Assembly (NCBI RefSeq): GCF_036178845.1
Contig: NZ_CP108070.1
Coordinates: 8,060,001-8,124,000 of the forward strand
DNA: 64,000 nucleotides
DNA from: Streptomyces sp. NBC_00271
GTDB lineage: Bacteria > Actinomycetota > Actinomycetes > Streptomycetales > Streptomycetaceae
Direction: 5' to 3'
Position numbers and translations under genes: made by a program. This document shows positions 38,516 through 47,143 of the stretch, in pieces (within the stretch, counting starts at the first letter, position 1; each line of letters begins with the position of its first letter). A model generated the notes under the pieces. It was not told the DNA's origin and did not search any database. It was given only the letters and a program-made list of their open reading frames with translations.

Positions 38516-39592
38516 GTGATCACCAAGAGGAAGACCACGGCCGTCGTCATCGGGCTGGGCCTCGTCACGCTGTCCGCGTGCGGGTCCTCCGACAGCGGCG
38601 GTGCCGGGGACTCCAAGACCGTCACGCTCGTCAGCCACGACTCGTGGGCCGTCTCGAAGAGCGTGCTGGCGGACTTCGAGAAGCAGTCCGGGTACAAGGT
38701 CAGGGTCCTCAAGGACGGCGACGCCGGGCAGGCCGTCAACAAGGCCATCCTCACCAAGGACAACCCGCAGGGCGACGTCTTCTTCGGCGTCGACAACACC
38801 CTGTTGTCCCGCGCGCTCGACAACGGGCTGTTCCAGTCGTACGAGGCCAAGGGCTCCGACCAGATCGTCCAGCAGTACCGGATCGACCAGGACAGGCACC
38901 GGGTCACGCCCATCGACTCCGGTGACATCTGCGTCAACTACGACAAGGCCTACTTCAGCAAGCACAAGCTGGCACCGCCGGCCTCCTTCGACGACCTGAT
39001 CAAGCCCGCGTACAAGAACCTCCTCGTCACCGAGAACGCGGGCACGTCCTCGCCCGGCCTCGGTTTCCTGCTCGGGACCGCCGCGAAGTATGGGGACGAC
39101 GGGTGGCAGGACTACTGGAAGAAGCTCAAGGCCAACGGTGTGAAGGTGGTCGACGGCTGGGAGCAGGCCTACAACGACGAGTTCTCCGGGTCCGCGGGCG
39201 GCAAGAAGGCCAAGGCCGACCGGCCGCTGGTCGTCTCGTACGCCTCCTCCCCGCCCGCCGAGGTGATCTACGCCGACCCGAAGCCGAAGGCCGCGCCGAC
39301 CGGGGTCGCGAGCGGCACCTGCTTCCGCCAGGTCGAGTACGCGGGGCTGCTGAGCAACGCGAAGAACACGAAGGGCGGCAAGGCGCTCCTCGACTTCCTC
39401 ATCAGCGTCAAGTTCCAGGACGACATGCCGCTGAACATGTTCGTGTACCCGGTCCGCGAGACCGCTCAGGTGCCCGAGGAGTTCGTGAAGTTCGGCCCGC
39501 AGGCCAAGAACCCCGAGACCCTGGCGCCCGCCAAGATCGCCGACAACCGTGACCAGTGGGTCAAGTCGTGGACCTCGCTCGTACTGAAGTAG
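38516..39592 (+). CDS. thiB: Thiamine ABC transporter substrate-binding lipoprotein
   Basis: A 358-residue lipoprotein. The signal peptide ends at the lipobox LSAC (cysteine 22). Then VTLVSHDSWAVSKSVL begins the binding fold, with VFFGVDNTLLSRAL and DSGDICVNYDKAYF as in TbpA/ThiB. It captures thiamine outside the membrane for the ThiP permease. The start GTG 38516 has AGGAGG about 7 nt upstream. The gene is controlled by the TPP riboswitch and overlaps thiP. Confidence 0.93.
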   Translation: MITKRKTTAVVIGLGLVTLSACGSSDSGGAGDSKTVTLVSHDSWAVSKSVLADFEKQSGYKVRVLKDGDAGQAVNKAILTKDNPQGDVFFGVDNTLLSRALDNGLFQSYEAKGSDQIVQQYRIDQDRHRVTPIDSGDICVNYDKAYFSKHKLAPPASFDDLIKPAYKNLLVTENAGTSSPGLGFLLGTAAKYGDDGWQDYWKKLKANGVKVVDGWEQAYNDEFSGSAGGKKAKADRPLVVSYASSPPAEVIYADPKPKAAPTGVASGTCFRQVEYAGLLSNAKNTKGGKALLDFLISVKFQDDMPLNMFVYPVRETAQVPEEFVKFGPQAKNPETLAPAKIADNRDQWVKSWTSLVLK

Positions 39593-41244
39593 CGTCTCGA
39601 AAGAGCCGCAAGGAGAGCGCGACGCGGATGGGGCTGATGGCCCTGCCCGTCGCGTTCTTCGCCGTCTTCTTCGCCTATCCCGTCGCCGCGATCGTCGCCC
39701 GTGGTCTCAAGATCGACGGGGCCTGGCGGTTCGGACGGATCGGTGAGGTGCTCGCGCAGTCCGACATCCGGCACGTCCTGTGGTTCACCACCTGGCAGGC
39801 GCTCGCCTCCACGGCGCTCACGCTGCTGATCGCGCTCCCCGGCGCGTATGTCTTCGCGCGCTTCGATTTCAGGGGCAAGCAGGTGCTGCGGGCGGTGGTG
39901 ACCGTCCCGTTCGTACTGCCGACGGTCGTGGTCGGTACGGCGTTCCTGGCCCTGCTGGGCCGGGGCGGATTCCTCGACCAGCTGTGGGGTGTACGGCTGG
40001 ACACCACCGTCTGGGCGATTCTGCTCGCGCACGTCTTCTTCAACTACGCGGTGGTCGTACGGACCGTCGGCGGGCTCTGGTCGCAGCTCGACCCGCGTCA
40101 GGAGGAGGCCGCGCGGATGCTGGGTGCCTCCCGGTTCGCGGCCTGGCGCAGGGTGACGCTGCCGGCGCTGAGCCCGGCCGTGGCCGCCGCCGCGCTGATG
40201 GTCTTCCTGTTCACCTTCACCTCGTTCGGTGTGGTGCAGATCCTCGGCGGGCCGACCTTCTCCACCCTCGAGGTCGAGATCTACCGGCAGACCTCGGAGA
40301 TCTTCGACCTCGCGACCGCGGCGGTGCTGACGATCGTCCAGTTCGTGGCCGTCGGCGCGATCCTCGCCGTGCACGCCTGGACCGTACGCCGCCGGGAGAC
40401 CGCCCTGCGCCTGGGCGCTCCGGAGCTGACCGTGCGCAGGCCGCGCGGGGCCGGCCAGTGGGCGCTGCTGGGTGGGGTCCTGGCGAGCATCCTCGTTCTT
40501 CTCGTCCTGCCGCTCGGGGTACTGGTCCAGCGGTCCCTGGACGCACCCGGCGGCTACGGATTCGCGTACTACAAGGCGTTGACCTCGGCCGACAGCGGCA
40601 TCTTCCTGGTGGCGCCGATCGCGGCGATCGGCAACTCGCTGGAGTACGCGCTCGCCGCCACCGCGATCGCCGTCGTGATCGGCGGTCTGGCGGCCGCCGC
40701 CCTCACCAGGCGGACCGGGCGTCTCGTACGGGGCTTCGACGCGCTGCTGATGCTGCCGCTCGGCGTGTCCGCCGTGACCGTCGGGTTCGGCTTCCTGATC
40801 GCGCTCGACGAACCGCCGCTGGATCTGCGCTCCTCCTGGATCCTGGTGCCGCTCGCGCAGGCTCTGGTGGGCGTCCCCTTCGTCGTACGCACCGTGCTGC
40901 CGGTGCTGCGGGCGGTGGACGGACGGCTCCGGGAGGCCGCCGCCGTCCTCGGAGCCTCGCCCTGGCGGGTGTGGCGGGAGGTCGATCTGCCGTTGGTGCG
41001 GCGCGCGCTGCTGATCGCGGCGGGGTTCGCCTTCGCCGTGTCGCTTGGCGAGTTCGGGGCGACGGTCTTCATCGCGCGGCCCGACAACCCGACCCTGCCG
41101 GTCGCCGTGGCCCGGCTGCTCGGGCGCGCGGGTGACCTCAACTACGGCCAGGCGATGGCCCTTTCGACGATCTTGATGGTGGTGTGCGCGGTGGCCCTGC
41201 TGCTGTTGGAACGCATCCGCACCGACCGGACGGGGGAGTTCTGA
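39556..41244 (+). CDS. thiP: Thiamine ABC transporter permease, fused dimer
   Basis: A permease of up to 562 residues with two ABC permease halves in one chain, about 12 membrane helices. Each half ends with an EAA-loop: EEAARMLGASRFAAWRRVTL near residue 185, and EAAAVLGASPWRVWREVDL near residue 470. The exact start is uncertain. GTG 39556, GTG 39568 and ATG 39628 are in frame; the last has AAGGAGA upstream at longer than ideal spacing. The 39556 start overlaps thiB by 37 bp. The stop overlaps thiQ in TGATG. Confidence 0.9.
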   Translation: MGQVVDLARTEVASRKSRKESATRMGLMALPVAFFAVFFAYPVAAIVARGLKIDGAWRFGRIGEVLAQSDIRHVLWFTTWQALASTALTLLIALPGAYVFARFDFRGKQVLRAVVTVPFVLPTVVVGTAFLALLGRGGFLDQLWGVRLDTTVWAILLAHVFFNYAVVVRTVGGLWSQLDPRQEEAARMLGASRFAAWRRVTLPALSPAVAAAALMVFLFTFTSFGVVQILGGPTFSTLEVEIYRQTSEIFDLATAAVLTIVQFVAVGAILAVHAWTVRRRETALRLGAPELTVRRPRGAGQWALLGGVLASILVLLVLPLGVLVQRSLDAPGGYGFAYYKALTSADSGIFLVAPIAAIGNSLEYALAATAIAVVIGGLAAAALTRRTGRLVRGFDALLMLPLGVSAVTVGFGFLIALDEPPLDLRSSWILVPLAQALVGVPFVVRTVLPVLRAVDGRLREAAAVLGASPWRVWREVDLPLVRRALLIAAGFAFAVSLGEFGATVFIARPDNPTLPVAVARLLGRAGDLNYGQAMALSTILMVVCAVALLLLERIRTDRTGEF

Positions 41245-42386
41245 TGGCGCGACTCACGAAGCAAGCGACGGAGGGGACGCAGGAGGGGACGGCGGAGCAT
41301 CCCCGGACCCGGACCCGGACCCAGATACGAACCCAGACCCGGACGCGCGACGCCCTGCTGAGGGTCGAGGCCGCGACCGTACGCTTCGGCGGTCGGCCGG
41401 TGCTCGACGCCGTCGACCTCGACGTCGCCGAGCACGAGATCGTGTGTGTGCTCGGACCGAGCGGCAGCGGAAAGTCCACGCTGCTGCGGGCGGTGGCCGG
41501 ACTGCAGTCGCTCGACACGGGCCGCGTGCTCCTGGCGGGACACGACCAGGCCGGGGTGCCCGCGCACAAGCGGGGTGTCGGGCTGATGTTCCAGGACCAC
41601 CAGCTCTTCCCGCAGCGGGACGTGGGCGGCAATGTCGCCTTCGGGCTGCGGATGCATGGCGCGTCGAAGGAGCAACAGGGCGCGCGAGTCGAGGAGTTGC
41701 TGGAGCTGGTGGGGCTGCCCGGAGCCCGGGCACGCGCCGTCGCCGCCCTCTCCGGCGGTGAGCAGCAGCGGGTCGCGCTGGCCCGCGCGCTCGCCCCGCG
41801 CCCCCGGCTGCTGATGCTCGACGAGCCGCTCGGCCAGCTGGACCGTTCGCTGCGGGAACGGCTGGTCCTCGAACTCCGGCAGCTCTTCGGCGAGTTGGGA
41901 ACGACGGTGCTCGCCGTCACCCACGACCAGGGCGAGGCCTTCGCGCTCGCCGACCGGGTCGTGGTGATGCGCGAGGGGCGGATCGCCCAGTCCGGCACGC
42001 CACTTGAGGTCTGGCAGTACCCGGCGGACGAGTTCGTGGCCCGTTTCCTCGGCTTCGACAACGTGGTCGCGGCGACGGTGCGCGATCGGCTCGCGGACAC
42101 CCCGTGGGGGAAGGTCCCGGTGCCGGAGGGTACCGCGCAGGGCCCCGGCACGCTCCTCGTACGGCCCGCGGGGGTGCGGCTGGTCGCCCCGGCGGACGGG
42201 CTGCGCTGCACCGTGGCGGCACGCACCTTCCGGGGCACCCACGTCGCCGTACAGCTGAAGCCGGAAGGCGCGCCGCCCATCGAGGCGGCGTGCGCGCTGC
42301 GGGAGGCGCCCGCGCCCGGTGGCGAGGTTGGCGTGGCGTTCGAGGCAGCCGAAATCGTCGTGCTCGGGGAGCCGTCGGCGCCATAG
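41244..42386 (+). CDS. thiQ: Thiamine ABC transporter ATP-binding protein
   Basis: A 380-residue ATPase that drives ThiP. Walker A GPSGSGKST (about 71-79), Q-loop FQDHQLFPQ, signature LSGGEQQR and Walker B LLMLDEP are all intact. A C-terminal accessory domain, residues 275-380, is of the type found in metabolite importers. The N-terminus begins with an unusual Arg/Thr run (RTRTRTQIRTQTRTR, about 21-35) encoded by short CCGGAC repeats, which may be disordered. Its start overlaps the thiP stop. Confidence 0.93.
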   Translation: MARLTKQATEGTQEGTAEHPRTRTRTQIRTQTRTRDALLRVEAATVRFGGRPVLDAVDLDVAEHEIVCVLGPSGSGKSTLLRAVAGLQSLDTGRVLLAGHDQAGVPAHKRGVGLMFQDHQLFPQRDVGGNVAFGLRMHGASKEQQGARVEELLELVGLPGARARAVAALSGGEQQRVALARALAPRPRLLMLDEPLGQLDRSLRERLVLELRQLFGELGTTVLAVTHDQGEAFALADRVVVMREGRIAQSGTPLEVWQYPADEFVARFLGFDNVVAATVRDRLADTPWGKVPVPEGTAQGPGTLLVRPAGVRLVAPADGLRCTVAARTFRGTHVAVQLKPEGAPPIEAACALREAPAPGGEVGVAFEAAEIVVLGEPSAP

Positions 42387-42396
42387 GGTGCGGATC

Positions 42397-43200
42397 ATGA
42401 CGCTACTCGCACATGACCGCTACTGCGACGCCATCGAACTGGAGGTGCGGCGGCTGAGGGACGTGGTGACGTCCGGGGCCGATCTGTCCGCGACCGTGCC
42501 GACCTGCCCGGACTGGTCGCTGGAGCGGCTCGTGCGGCACGCGGGCGGGGCGCTGCGCTGGGTCGAGCTCATCGTCCGCACGAAGGCACAGGAGAACATC
42601 GAGGACGAGCAGGTGCCGCTCCTTGAGGGACCCCCCGCCGCCGAGGGCGACCCCGCCGCGCTGGACGCCTGGCTCGCCGAGACCGGCGAGATGCTCGTCG
42701 CCGCGCTGCGCGAGGCGGGGCCCGACACCAAGGTGTGGGCCTGGGCCGGGGACCTCAGCTCCGGCTTCTGGGCCCGCCGGATGACGCACGAGCTGGTGAT
42801 CCACCGAGCCGACGCGACGCTGGCGGCCGGGCTGCCGTACGAGGTGGCGCCCGATGTGGCCGCGGACGCCATCGACGAATGGCTCGGGATCATCGAGTTC
42901 GTGCAGCGGACGCGGCCGCACGACGGCGCCGCGGCCGAACTGCGCGGCCCGGGCCGCAGCATCCACCTGCACGCCACCGACACCCCGCCCGAACTCAACG
43001 CCGAGTGGGTCGTCGAGCTCACCGAGGAGGGCGTCTCCTGGCGCCGGGACCACGAGAAGGCGACTGTCGCGCTGCGCGGCCCGCTCACCGACGTCCTGCT
43101 CGCCTTCTACCGCCGACTGCCTCTGGACGACGGGCGGTTGGAGGTGCTGGGGGAGAGGGAGCTGCTGGACTTCTGGCTGGAGCGGGCGACCTTCGGCTAG
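42397..43200 (+). CDS. Mycothiol-dependent maleylpyruvate isomerase-like protein
   Basis: A 267-residue protein of the DinB-like mycothiol-dependent isomerase family. CPDWSLERLVRHAGGALRW (about 29-47) matches the CPgWtv..vlaHl pattern with the metal histidine, and RRMTHELVIHRADA supplies the H-E...H metal ligands, near residues 130-142. Substrate cannot be assigned; Streptomyces have many paralogues. The start ATG 42397 lies 10 nt after thiQ, so it may be cotranscribed with the thiamine transporter. A terminator follows. Confidence 0.82.
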   Translation: MTLLAHDRYCDAIELEVRRLRDVVTSGADLSATVPTCPDWSLERLVRHAGGALRWVELIVRTKAQENIEDEQVPLLEGPPAAEGDPAALDAWLAETGEMLVAALREAGPDTKVWAWAGDLSSGFWARRMTHELVIHRADATLAAGLPYEVAPDVAADAIDEWLGIIEFVQRTRPHDGAAAELRGPGRSIHLHATDTPPELNAEWVVELTEEGVSWRRDHEKATVALRGPLTDVLLAFYRRLPLDDGRLEVLGERELLDFWLERATFG

Positions 43201-43218
43201 CCGGCGTACCCGGACAGG

Positions 43219-43256
43219 CGTGTGGCCCGCCCCCTTCGAGAGGGACGGGCCACACG
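43219..43256. terminator. Bidirectional hairpin
   Basis: Arms CGTGTGGCCCG (43219-43229) and CGGGCCACACG (43246-43256) pair over 11 bp, with an inner CCCCCT/GAGGG pairing and TCGA apex, followed by TTTC. It separates two convergent genes. Confidence 0.85.
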
Positions 43257-43282
43257 TTTCACGCGGACGTACGGTGTGCGGT

Positions 43283-43972
43283 TCAGCTCGACTTCGAGGC
43301 GCCGCGGCGACGCATGCCGAAGAACACCGCTCCGCCGCCGACCACCACGAGGGCACCGGCGATACCGGCGATCATCGGCGTGTTGGAGTTCGCACCGGTC
43401 TCGGCGAGGTTGGAGCTACCGGCCGCGGGGGACGGGGCGTTGTCGCCCGGCGTCGCGGGCGCGGCGCTGCTCTCCGACTCCGACGGGTTCGCGGAAGGCG
43501 TCCCCGAGGAGGCGGGCGAGGACGGGGTCTCGGACGGCTCCGGGGTCTCCGAGGCCGACGGCGACGGCGACTCGGTCGCGCAGGCCGTGGGCGGAGCGGT
43601 CACGTTGCCCTTGATGTCCGCGTCGACCAGGTTTCCGGCCTTGACGTGGACGCGGTACGTGGCGTTCGGCTTCCAGTCCTCGACGAAGGTGATGGTGACG
43701 CCTTCGCGGGAGCCCTTGACCTCCTGCTGGCCGACCTTCTGCACGTCGGCACCGTTGTTCTCGAGGAACACGGAGACGATCGCCGAAGTGCCGGAGGCGT
43801 CCACGTCCTTGACGGAGATGATGCCCTTGGTGCCGTCGCACTTGGCTTCGGCGGAGAACTCACTGATGTTGCAGGCAAGGGCGTTGCCGGCGGCACCGAG
43901 CGCGAGCGCGGCGGTGGCGGAGGCGACACCGAGGATTCGCACGGAACGTGCGGTACGGCGAGATATGGACAC
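43283..43972 (-). CDS. LAETG-anchored surface protein
   Basis: A 229-residue exported protein. A signal peptide ([19 protein letters not shown], cut near ALA-C) precedes a small extracellular domain with cysteines near 34 and 45. A Ser/Pro/Glu-rich stalk (130-185) follows, then LAETGANS (about 188-195), a hydrophobic helix and [14 protein letters not shown] is the class E sortase motif, so the protein should be linked to the cell wall. The start GTG 43972 has GAAGGG upstream. It is driven by a near-consensus promoter (44056-44083). Confidence 0.88.
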   Translation of the reverse strand: MSISRRTARSVRILGVASATAALALGAAGNALACNISEFSAEAKCDGTKGIISVKDVDASGTSAIVSVFLENNGADVQKVGQQEVKGSREGVTITFVEDWKPNATYRVHVKAGNLVDADIKGNVTAPPTACATESPSPSASETPEPSETPSSPASSGTPSANPSESESSAAPATPGDNAPSPAAGSSNLAETGANSNTPMIAGIAGALVVVGGGAVFFGMRRRGASKSS

Positions 43973-44055
43973 GATTGCCCTTCACAGAATGCGCAACTGC
44001 GGGGGGATTAAGGGGGTTTCTGCTGTGTCAACAGGGCCCCCTCGGGCCTCACAGG

Positions 44056-44083
44056 TTTATAAGTGCCACCTAAGGGCTGTCAA
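44056..44083 (-). promoter_or_regulatory. Near-consensus sigma-70 promoter for the LAETG gene
   Basis: Read on the minus strand, TTGACA (44078-44083) and TATAAA (44056-44061) are separated by 16 bp. This is close to an ideal housekeeping promoter, unusual for this GC-rich genome. Transcription should start near 44049, giving a leader of about 75 nt. Confidence 0.75.
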
Positions 44084-44121
44084 TGCATATGCCCTGCCGT
44101 GCCACCGGCTTTGCCTTGTCA

Positions 44122-45237
44122 TTAACCGCCGAGGCGTTTGAGCGCCTCCGGCACGTCCTCGATCCGGTCCACCAGTGCGATCCGGGACGCCATCGACCGT
44201 TCATGGGCAAGGGATTGGAGAAGGGGCCAAGTAGGGTGTTTTTCGGTCCAATGCGCGCGGTTCACGAGAACCATGGGGGTGGGCTCACCCCGCGACTCGT
44301 AGTAGTTCGGAGTCGCGTTGTCGAAGATCTCCTGTACGGTCCCGGCGGCGCCCGGCAGGAAGACGACACCCGCGTTCGAGCGGGCCAACAGCCCGTCCTC
44401 CCGGGTCGCGTTGGCGAAGTACTTGGCGATGCGGGCGGCGAAGGCGTTCGGCGGCTCGTGGCCGTAGAACCAGGTCGGGATGCCGACGGAGGGGCCGCCG
44501 TCCGGCCAGCGTTCGCGCACGGTGAAGGCGGCGCGCGCCCAGTCGCCGATGGAGGGGGTGAACGACGGTGCCTCGGCGAGGAGCCGGAGCGCCTCGGTGA
44601 GCATCTCGTCGTCGAACGGGGCGGCGTACGCGCCGAGGTTCGCCGCCTCCATCGCGCCGGGGCCGCCGCCGGTGGCGACCGTGAGCCCGGCACGCGCCAG
44701 TTCGCGCCCCAGGCGAGCGGCGCCCTCGTAGGCCTCCGTGCCGCGTGCCATCGCGTGACCGCCCATCACGCCCACCACTCGGGTGCCGACGAAGAGTTCG
44801 TCGAGCGCGTCCGACACCGAGTCGTCGTGGATCGCGCGCAGCATCGATGCGAAGACGTCGCCGTCGGCCTTGGTCTGCTGGAACCAGGCGTACGCGCGGG
44901 CGTCCGGGGTCGCATCGTAGCCGTCGTCGAGCGACGTGAAGAGCTCGTCCGGGGAGTAGAGCAGCCCGCGGTAGGGGTCGAAGGGCAGTCCGGGTATGGG
45001 TGGGAAGACGAGCGCGCCGGCGGCCCGTACCCGTGCCGCCGCCTCGGGGTCCATCGGGCAGCCGAGGAAGACGGAGCCCGTGGTGTCCACGGCGAGCAGG
45101 GCGTCCGTACGGTCCGTCAGATCCACGGCCTGGACGCGAAACCGGGCGAGCGAGCCGTGCTCCGAGACGACCTTGTCGAACTCGGCGAGGGACTCGATCT
45201 CGCGGTCATGGGCGGCGTGAAGGGGAGTTGACTGCAC
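44122..45237 (-). CDS. LOG family protein (Rossmann fold)
   Basis: A 371-residue protein. The LOG core is at residues 155-340, with VVGVMGGHAMARG, then ATGGGPGAMEAANLGA (about 185-200) and FLPGAAGTVQEIFDN, the PGGxGT-type motif written as PGAAGT. About 150 N-terminal residues precede the core, making it longer than small cytokinin-activating LOG proteins (about 190 residues). Long LOG-type proteins hydrolyse nucleoside 5'-monophosphates in some bacteria. Function here is inference. Start GTG 45237. Confidence 0.8.
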   Translation of the reverse strand: MQSTPLHAAHDREIESLAEFDKVVSEHGSLARFRVQAVDLTDRTDALLAVDTTGSVFLGCPMDPEAAARVRAAGALVFPPIPGLPFDPYRGLLYSPDELFTSLDDGYDATPDARAYAWFQQTKADGDVFASMLRAIHDDSVSDALDELFVGTRVVGVMGGHAMARGTEAYEGAARLGRELARAGLTVATGGGPGAMEAANLGAYAAPFDDEMLTEALRLLAEAPSFTPSIGDWARAAFTVRERWPDGGPSVGIPTWFYGHEPPNAFAARIAKYFANATREDGLLARSNAGVVFLPGAAGTVQEIFDNATPNYYESRGEPTPMVLVNRAHWTEKHPTWPLLQSLAHERSMASRIALVDRIEDVPEALKRLGG

Positions 45238-45324
45238 GCGGCCATGCTAGGGGTGGGTTCTTCGGCGGCGGGCGGCGGTCTCCCCTTCTTTGGGGGGACA
45301 TGCACGTGGGTCCCCCCGGGGCGC

Positions 45325-45732
45325 TCAGCTCTGGACCGCGGCCGGGTCCATCCACACGACCTCCCACGTGTGGCCGTCCAGGTCGTCGAAGGTACGGCCG
45401 TACATGAAGCCGTGGTCCTGCGCCTCCCGGGTCCCCGAGCCGCCCGCCGCGAGGGCCTTGTCGCAGAGCTCGTCGACCTTCTCGCGACTCTCGGCGCTCA
45501 GACACAGCAACACCTCGCTGGTCTTCGTCGGGTCCGCGATCTCCTTCTTCGTGAAGTCCGCGTAGCGCTGCTTGCTCAGCAGCATCGCGATGATCGTGTC
45601 GCTGATGACGACGCAGGCGCAGTCGTCCGTCGTGAACTGCGGGTTGATCGTGTAGCCGAGCTCGGTGAAGAACTTCTTCGAGGTGTCGATGTCGTTCACG
45701 GCGAGGTTCACGAAGATCATCTGCTGGTACAT
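45325..45732 (-). CDS. VOC family (glyoxalase-like) protein
   Basis: A 135-residue vicinal oxygen chelate protein. IFVNLAVNDIDTSKKFFTELGY is the typical first beta-alpha unit, and DHGFMYGRTFDDLDGHTWEVVWMDP is the last. Metal-ligand positions are not obvious, so it may be a binding protein or a resistance-like protein, not an enzyme. The start ATG 45732 was chosen because GGGAGAG lies about 8 nt upstream; the longer frame from 45873 is built of repeat sequence and rejected. Confidence 0.85.
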   Translation of the reverse strand: MYQQMIFVNLAVNDIDTSKKFFTELGYTINPQFTTDDCACVVISDTIIAMLLSKQRYADFTKKEIADPTKTSEVLLCLSAESREKVDELCDKALAAGGSGTREAQDHGFMYGRTFDDLDGHTWEVVWMDPAAVQS

Positions 45733-45746
45733 GAGGGGTCTCTCCC

Positions 45747-45770
45747 GGTGACGGTGACGGTGACGGTGAA
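45747..45770 (-). repeat. GGTGAC hexamer repeat in the VOC leader
   Basis: Three exact GGTGAC units (45747-45764) and a fourth GGTGAA copy lie directly upstream of the VOC ribosome site. The repeat is in the predicted 5' untranslated RNA. Confidence 0.8.
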
Positions 45771-45829
45771 GTGAGGTGGTGCCGTGCGCAGAGGTAGACC
45801 GCCACTCCGCACGGAACTCATCGCCCGGC

Positions 45830-45886
45830 GGGAAAGAAACGGGAAAGAAGCGGGGGAGGAAGCGGGGAAGCAAACGGGAAGGAAGC
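45830..45886. repeat. Five tandem 11-12 bp purine-rich repeats
   Basis: Units at 45830-45840, 45841-45851, 45852-45863, 45864-45875 and 45876-45886 share the core GGGAAAGAAGC with small changes. They fill the gap between the end of the ABC permease gene (45899) and the VOC gene. On the minus-strand transcript they are a pyrimidine tract. Confidence 0.8.
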
Positions 45887-45898
45887 GCGTACGGGTGC

Positions 45899-47143
45899 TC
45901 AGCGCACCAGCGGCGCCGCCGCCAGTTCCGCGACCACCCAGGTCAGCGGGCCGAACGCGGCGAGCAGCGCGCCCGCGCGGAGTAGCGCGGCGCCCCGCAG
46001 CACGGTGGTCGGTGCTCCCATGCGCAGCAGCGCCGCCGTGGTGTCGGCGCGCGCGTGCTTGGCCTCGACCGCCGCCGTCAGCAGGGTCGCGACGGTGCAC
46101 CCGGCCACGAGCAGCGCCCCGAGCGTGCTGAGCGGACCGAACGAGGGCCGCGCCCCCGAGTACACCGTCGCCATGGCGTACGCGCCGGACGCGACCGCGC
46201 ACACCACGCCGAGCGGGCGCCCGATGCGCCGGGCCTCCTCCTGCAGGGCGCGCCCGGCGAGCAGCCGCAGCACGCCGGGGCGTACGGCCTGGAGCAGCCG
46301 CCCGCACAGATGCGTGATCGCGGGGGCGGCCAGCATCAGCCCGAGCGCGGTCAGGGACCAGCCGCCGAACACCCGGGCGGGGCCGCCCGTGAAACGGCCG
46401 GGCAGCGCCAGGCCGGGTCCCGAACGGCTCGCGTACGCCTCCACGGCAAGGCCCGCCGCGAGGACGGCGATGCCCCAGGGCAGTCCCCCGGGCGTGGGCA
46501 GCGGAGGGGCGGGCTGCTGCGGATCCAACAGGCGCCCCGGCTGGTCGGCGTACGGGCCGGACTCGGCGCGCCTACGGGACCGCTCACGGGGGGAGTCCCC
46601 GGCGGCGCCCGGCCGTCGGGGACGGGTCGGCCGGGCCCCCCGCGGTCGCAGTACCACCGCGCTCGCGGAGGAGGCGGCCAGCGGGACCAGGAGCAGCAGT
46701 GTCAGGGCCGCGGGCAGGGGCAGTGGGTGGTCGGAGGCGAGGAAGGCCGCGTCGCCGTCGAAGCGCATGCCGGGGAGGTCGCCGCGCAGGTGCAGGAAGA
46801 CGAGCAGCGCGAGCACCGAGCCGAGCGTGGTCGACAGGGCGGTGGTGACCGCCGAGATGGCCATCAGCTGGCCGGGGCCGAGTCCGACCGCCGAGAGCCC
46901 CGGGCGCGGCCGGGTCCCCGGGTCCGTACGGGCGACCGCGACCGCGAAGTGCACGGTGGCGGCGACGGGCGCGAAGCACCAGAGGAGCCGGAGCAGCGCG
47001 CCGGCCGAGGGGTCCGGGTGCGCCAGCGCGTACCCCAGCGTGCACAGCAGCAGGAAGCCGGTGCCCGCCGAGGCGGCGGCGACCAGGAGTCTGCGCAGCT
47101 GGACGAGGGAATGGGCCCCGCGGGCTAGACGGAGAGCGAGCAC
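45899..47143 (-). CDS. ABC transporter permease, FtsX/MacB-like
   Basis: A 414-residue membrane protein, about eight helices, paired with the ATPase encoded just upstream. Hydrophobic segments include FLLLCTLGYALA, TLGSVLALLVFL and TLGALLVAGCTVATLLTA. A long Pro/Arg-rich loop lies near residues 150-200. Start GTG 47141-47143 overlaps the ATPase stop by 19 bp, so the pair is coupled. The architecture resembles export or lipoprotein-release permeases without a large extracellular domain. Substrate is unknown. Confidence 0.78.
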   Translation of the reverse strand: MLALRLARGAHSLVQLRRLLVAAASAGTGFLLLCTLGYALAHPDPSAGALLRLLWCFAPVAATVHFAVAVARTDPGTRPRPGLSAVGLGPGQLMAISAVTTALSTTLGSVLALLVFLHLRGDLPGMRFDGDAAFLASDHPLPLPAALTLLLLVPLAASSASAVVLRPRGARPTRPRRPGAAGDSPRERSRRRAESGPYADQPGRLLDPQQPAPPLPTPGGLPWGIAVLAAGLAVEAYASRSGPGLALPGRFTGGPARVFGGWSLTALGLMLAAPAITHLCGRLLQAVRPGVLRLLAGRALQEEARRIGRPLGVVCAVASGAYAMATVYSGARPSFGPLSTLGALLVAGCTVATLLTAAVEAKHARADTTAALLRMGAPTTVLRGAALLRAGALLAAFGPLTWVVAELAAAPLVR

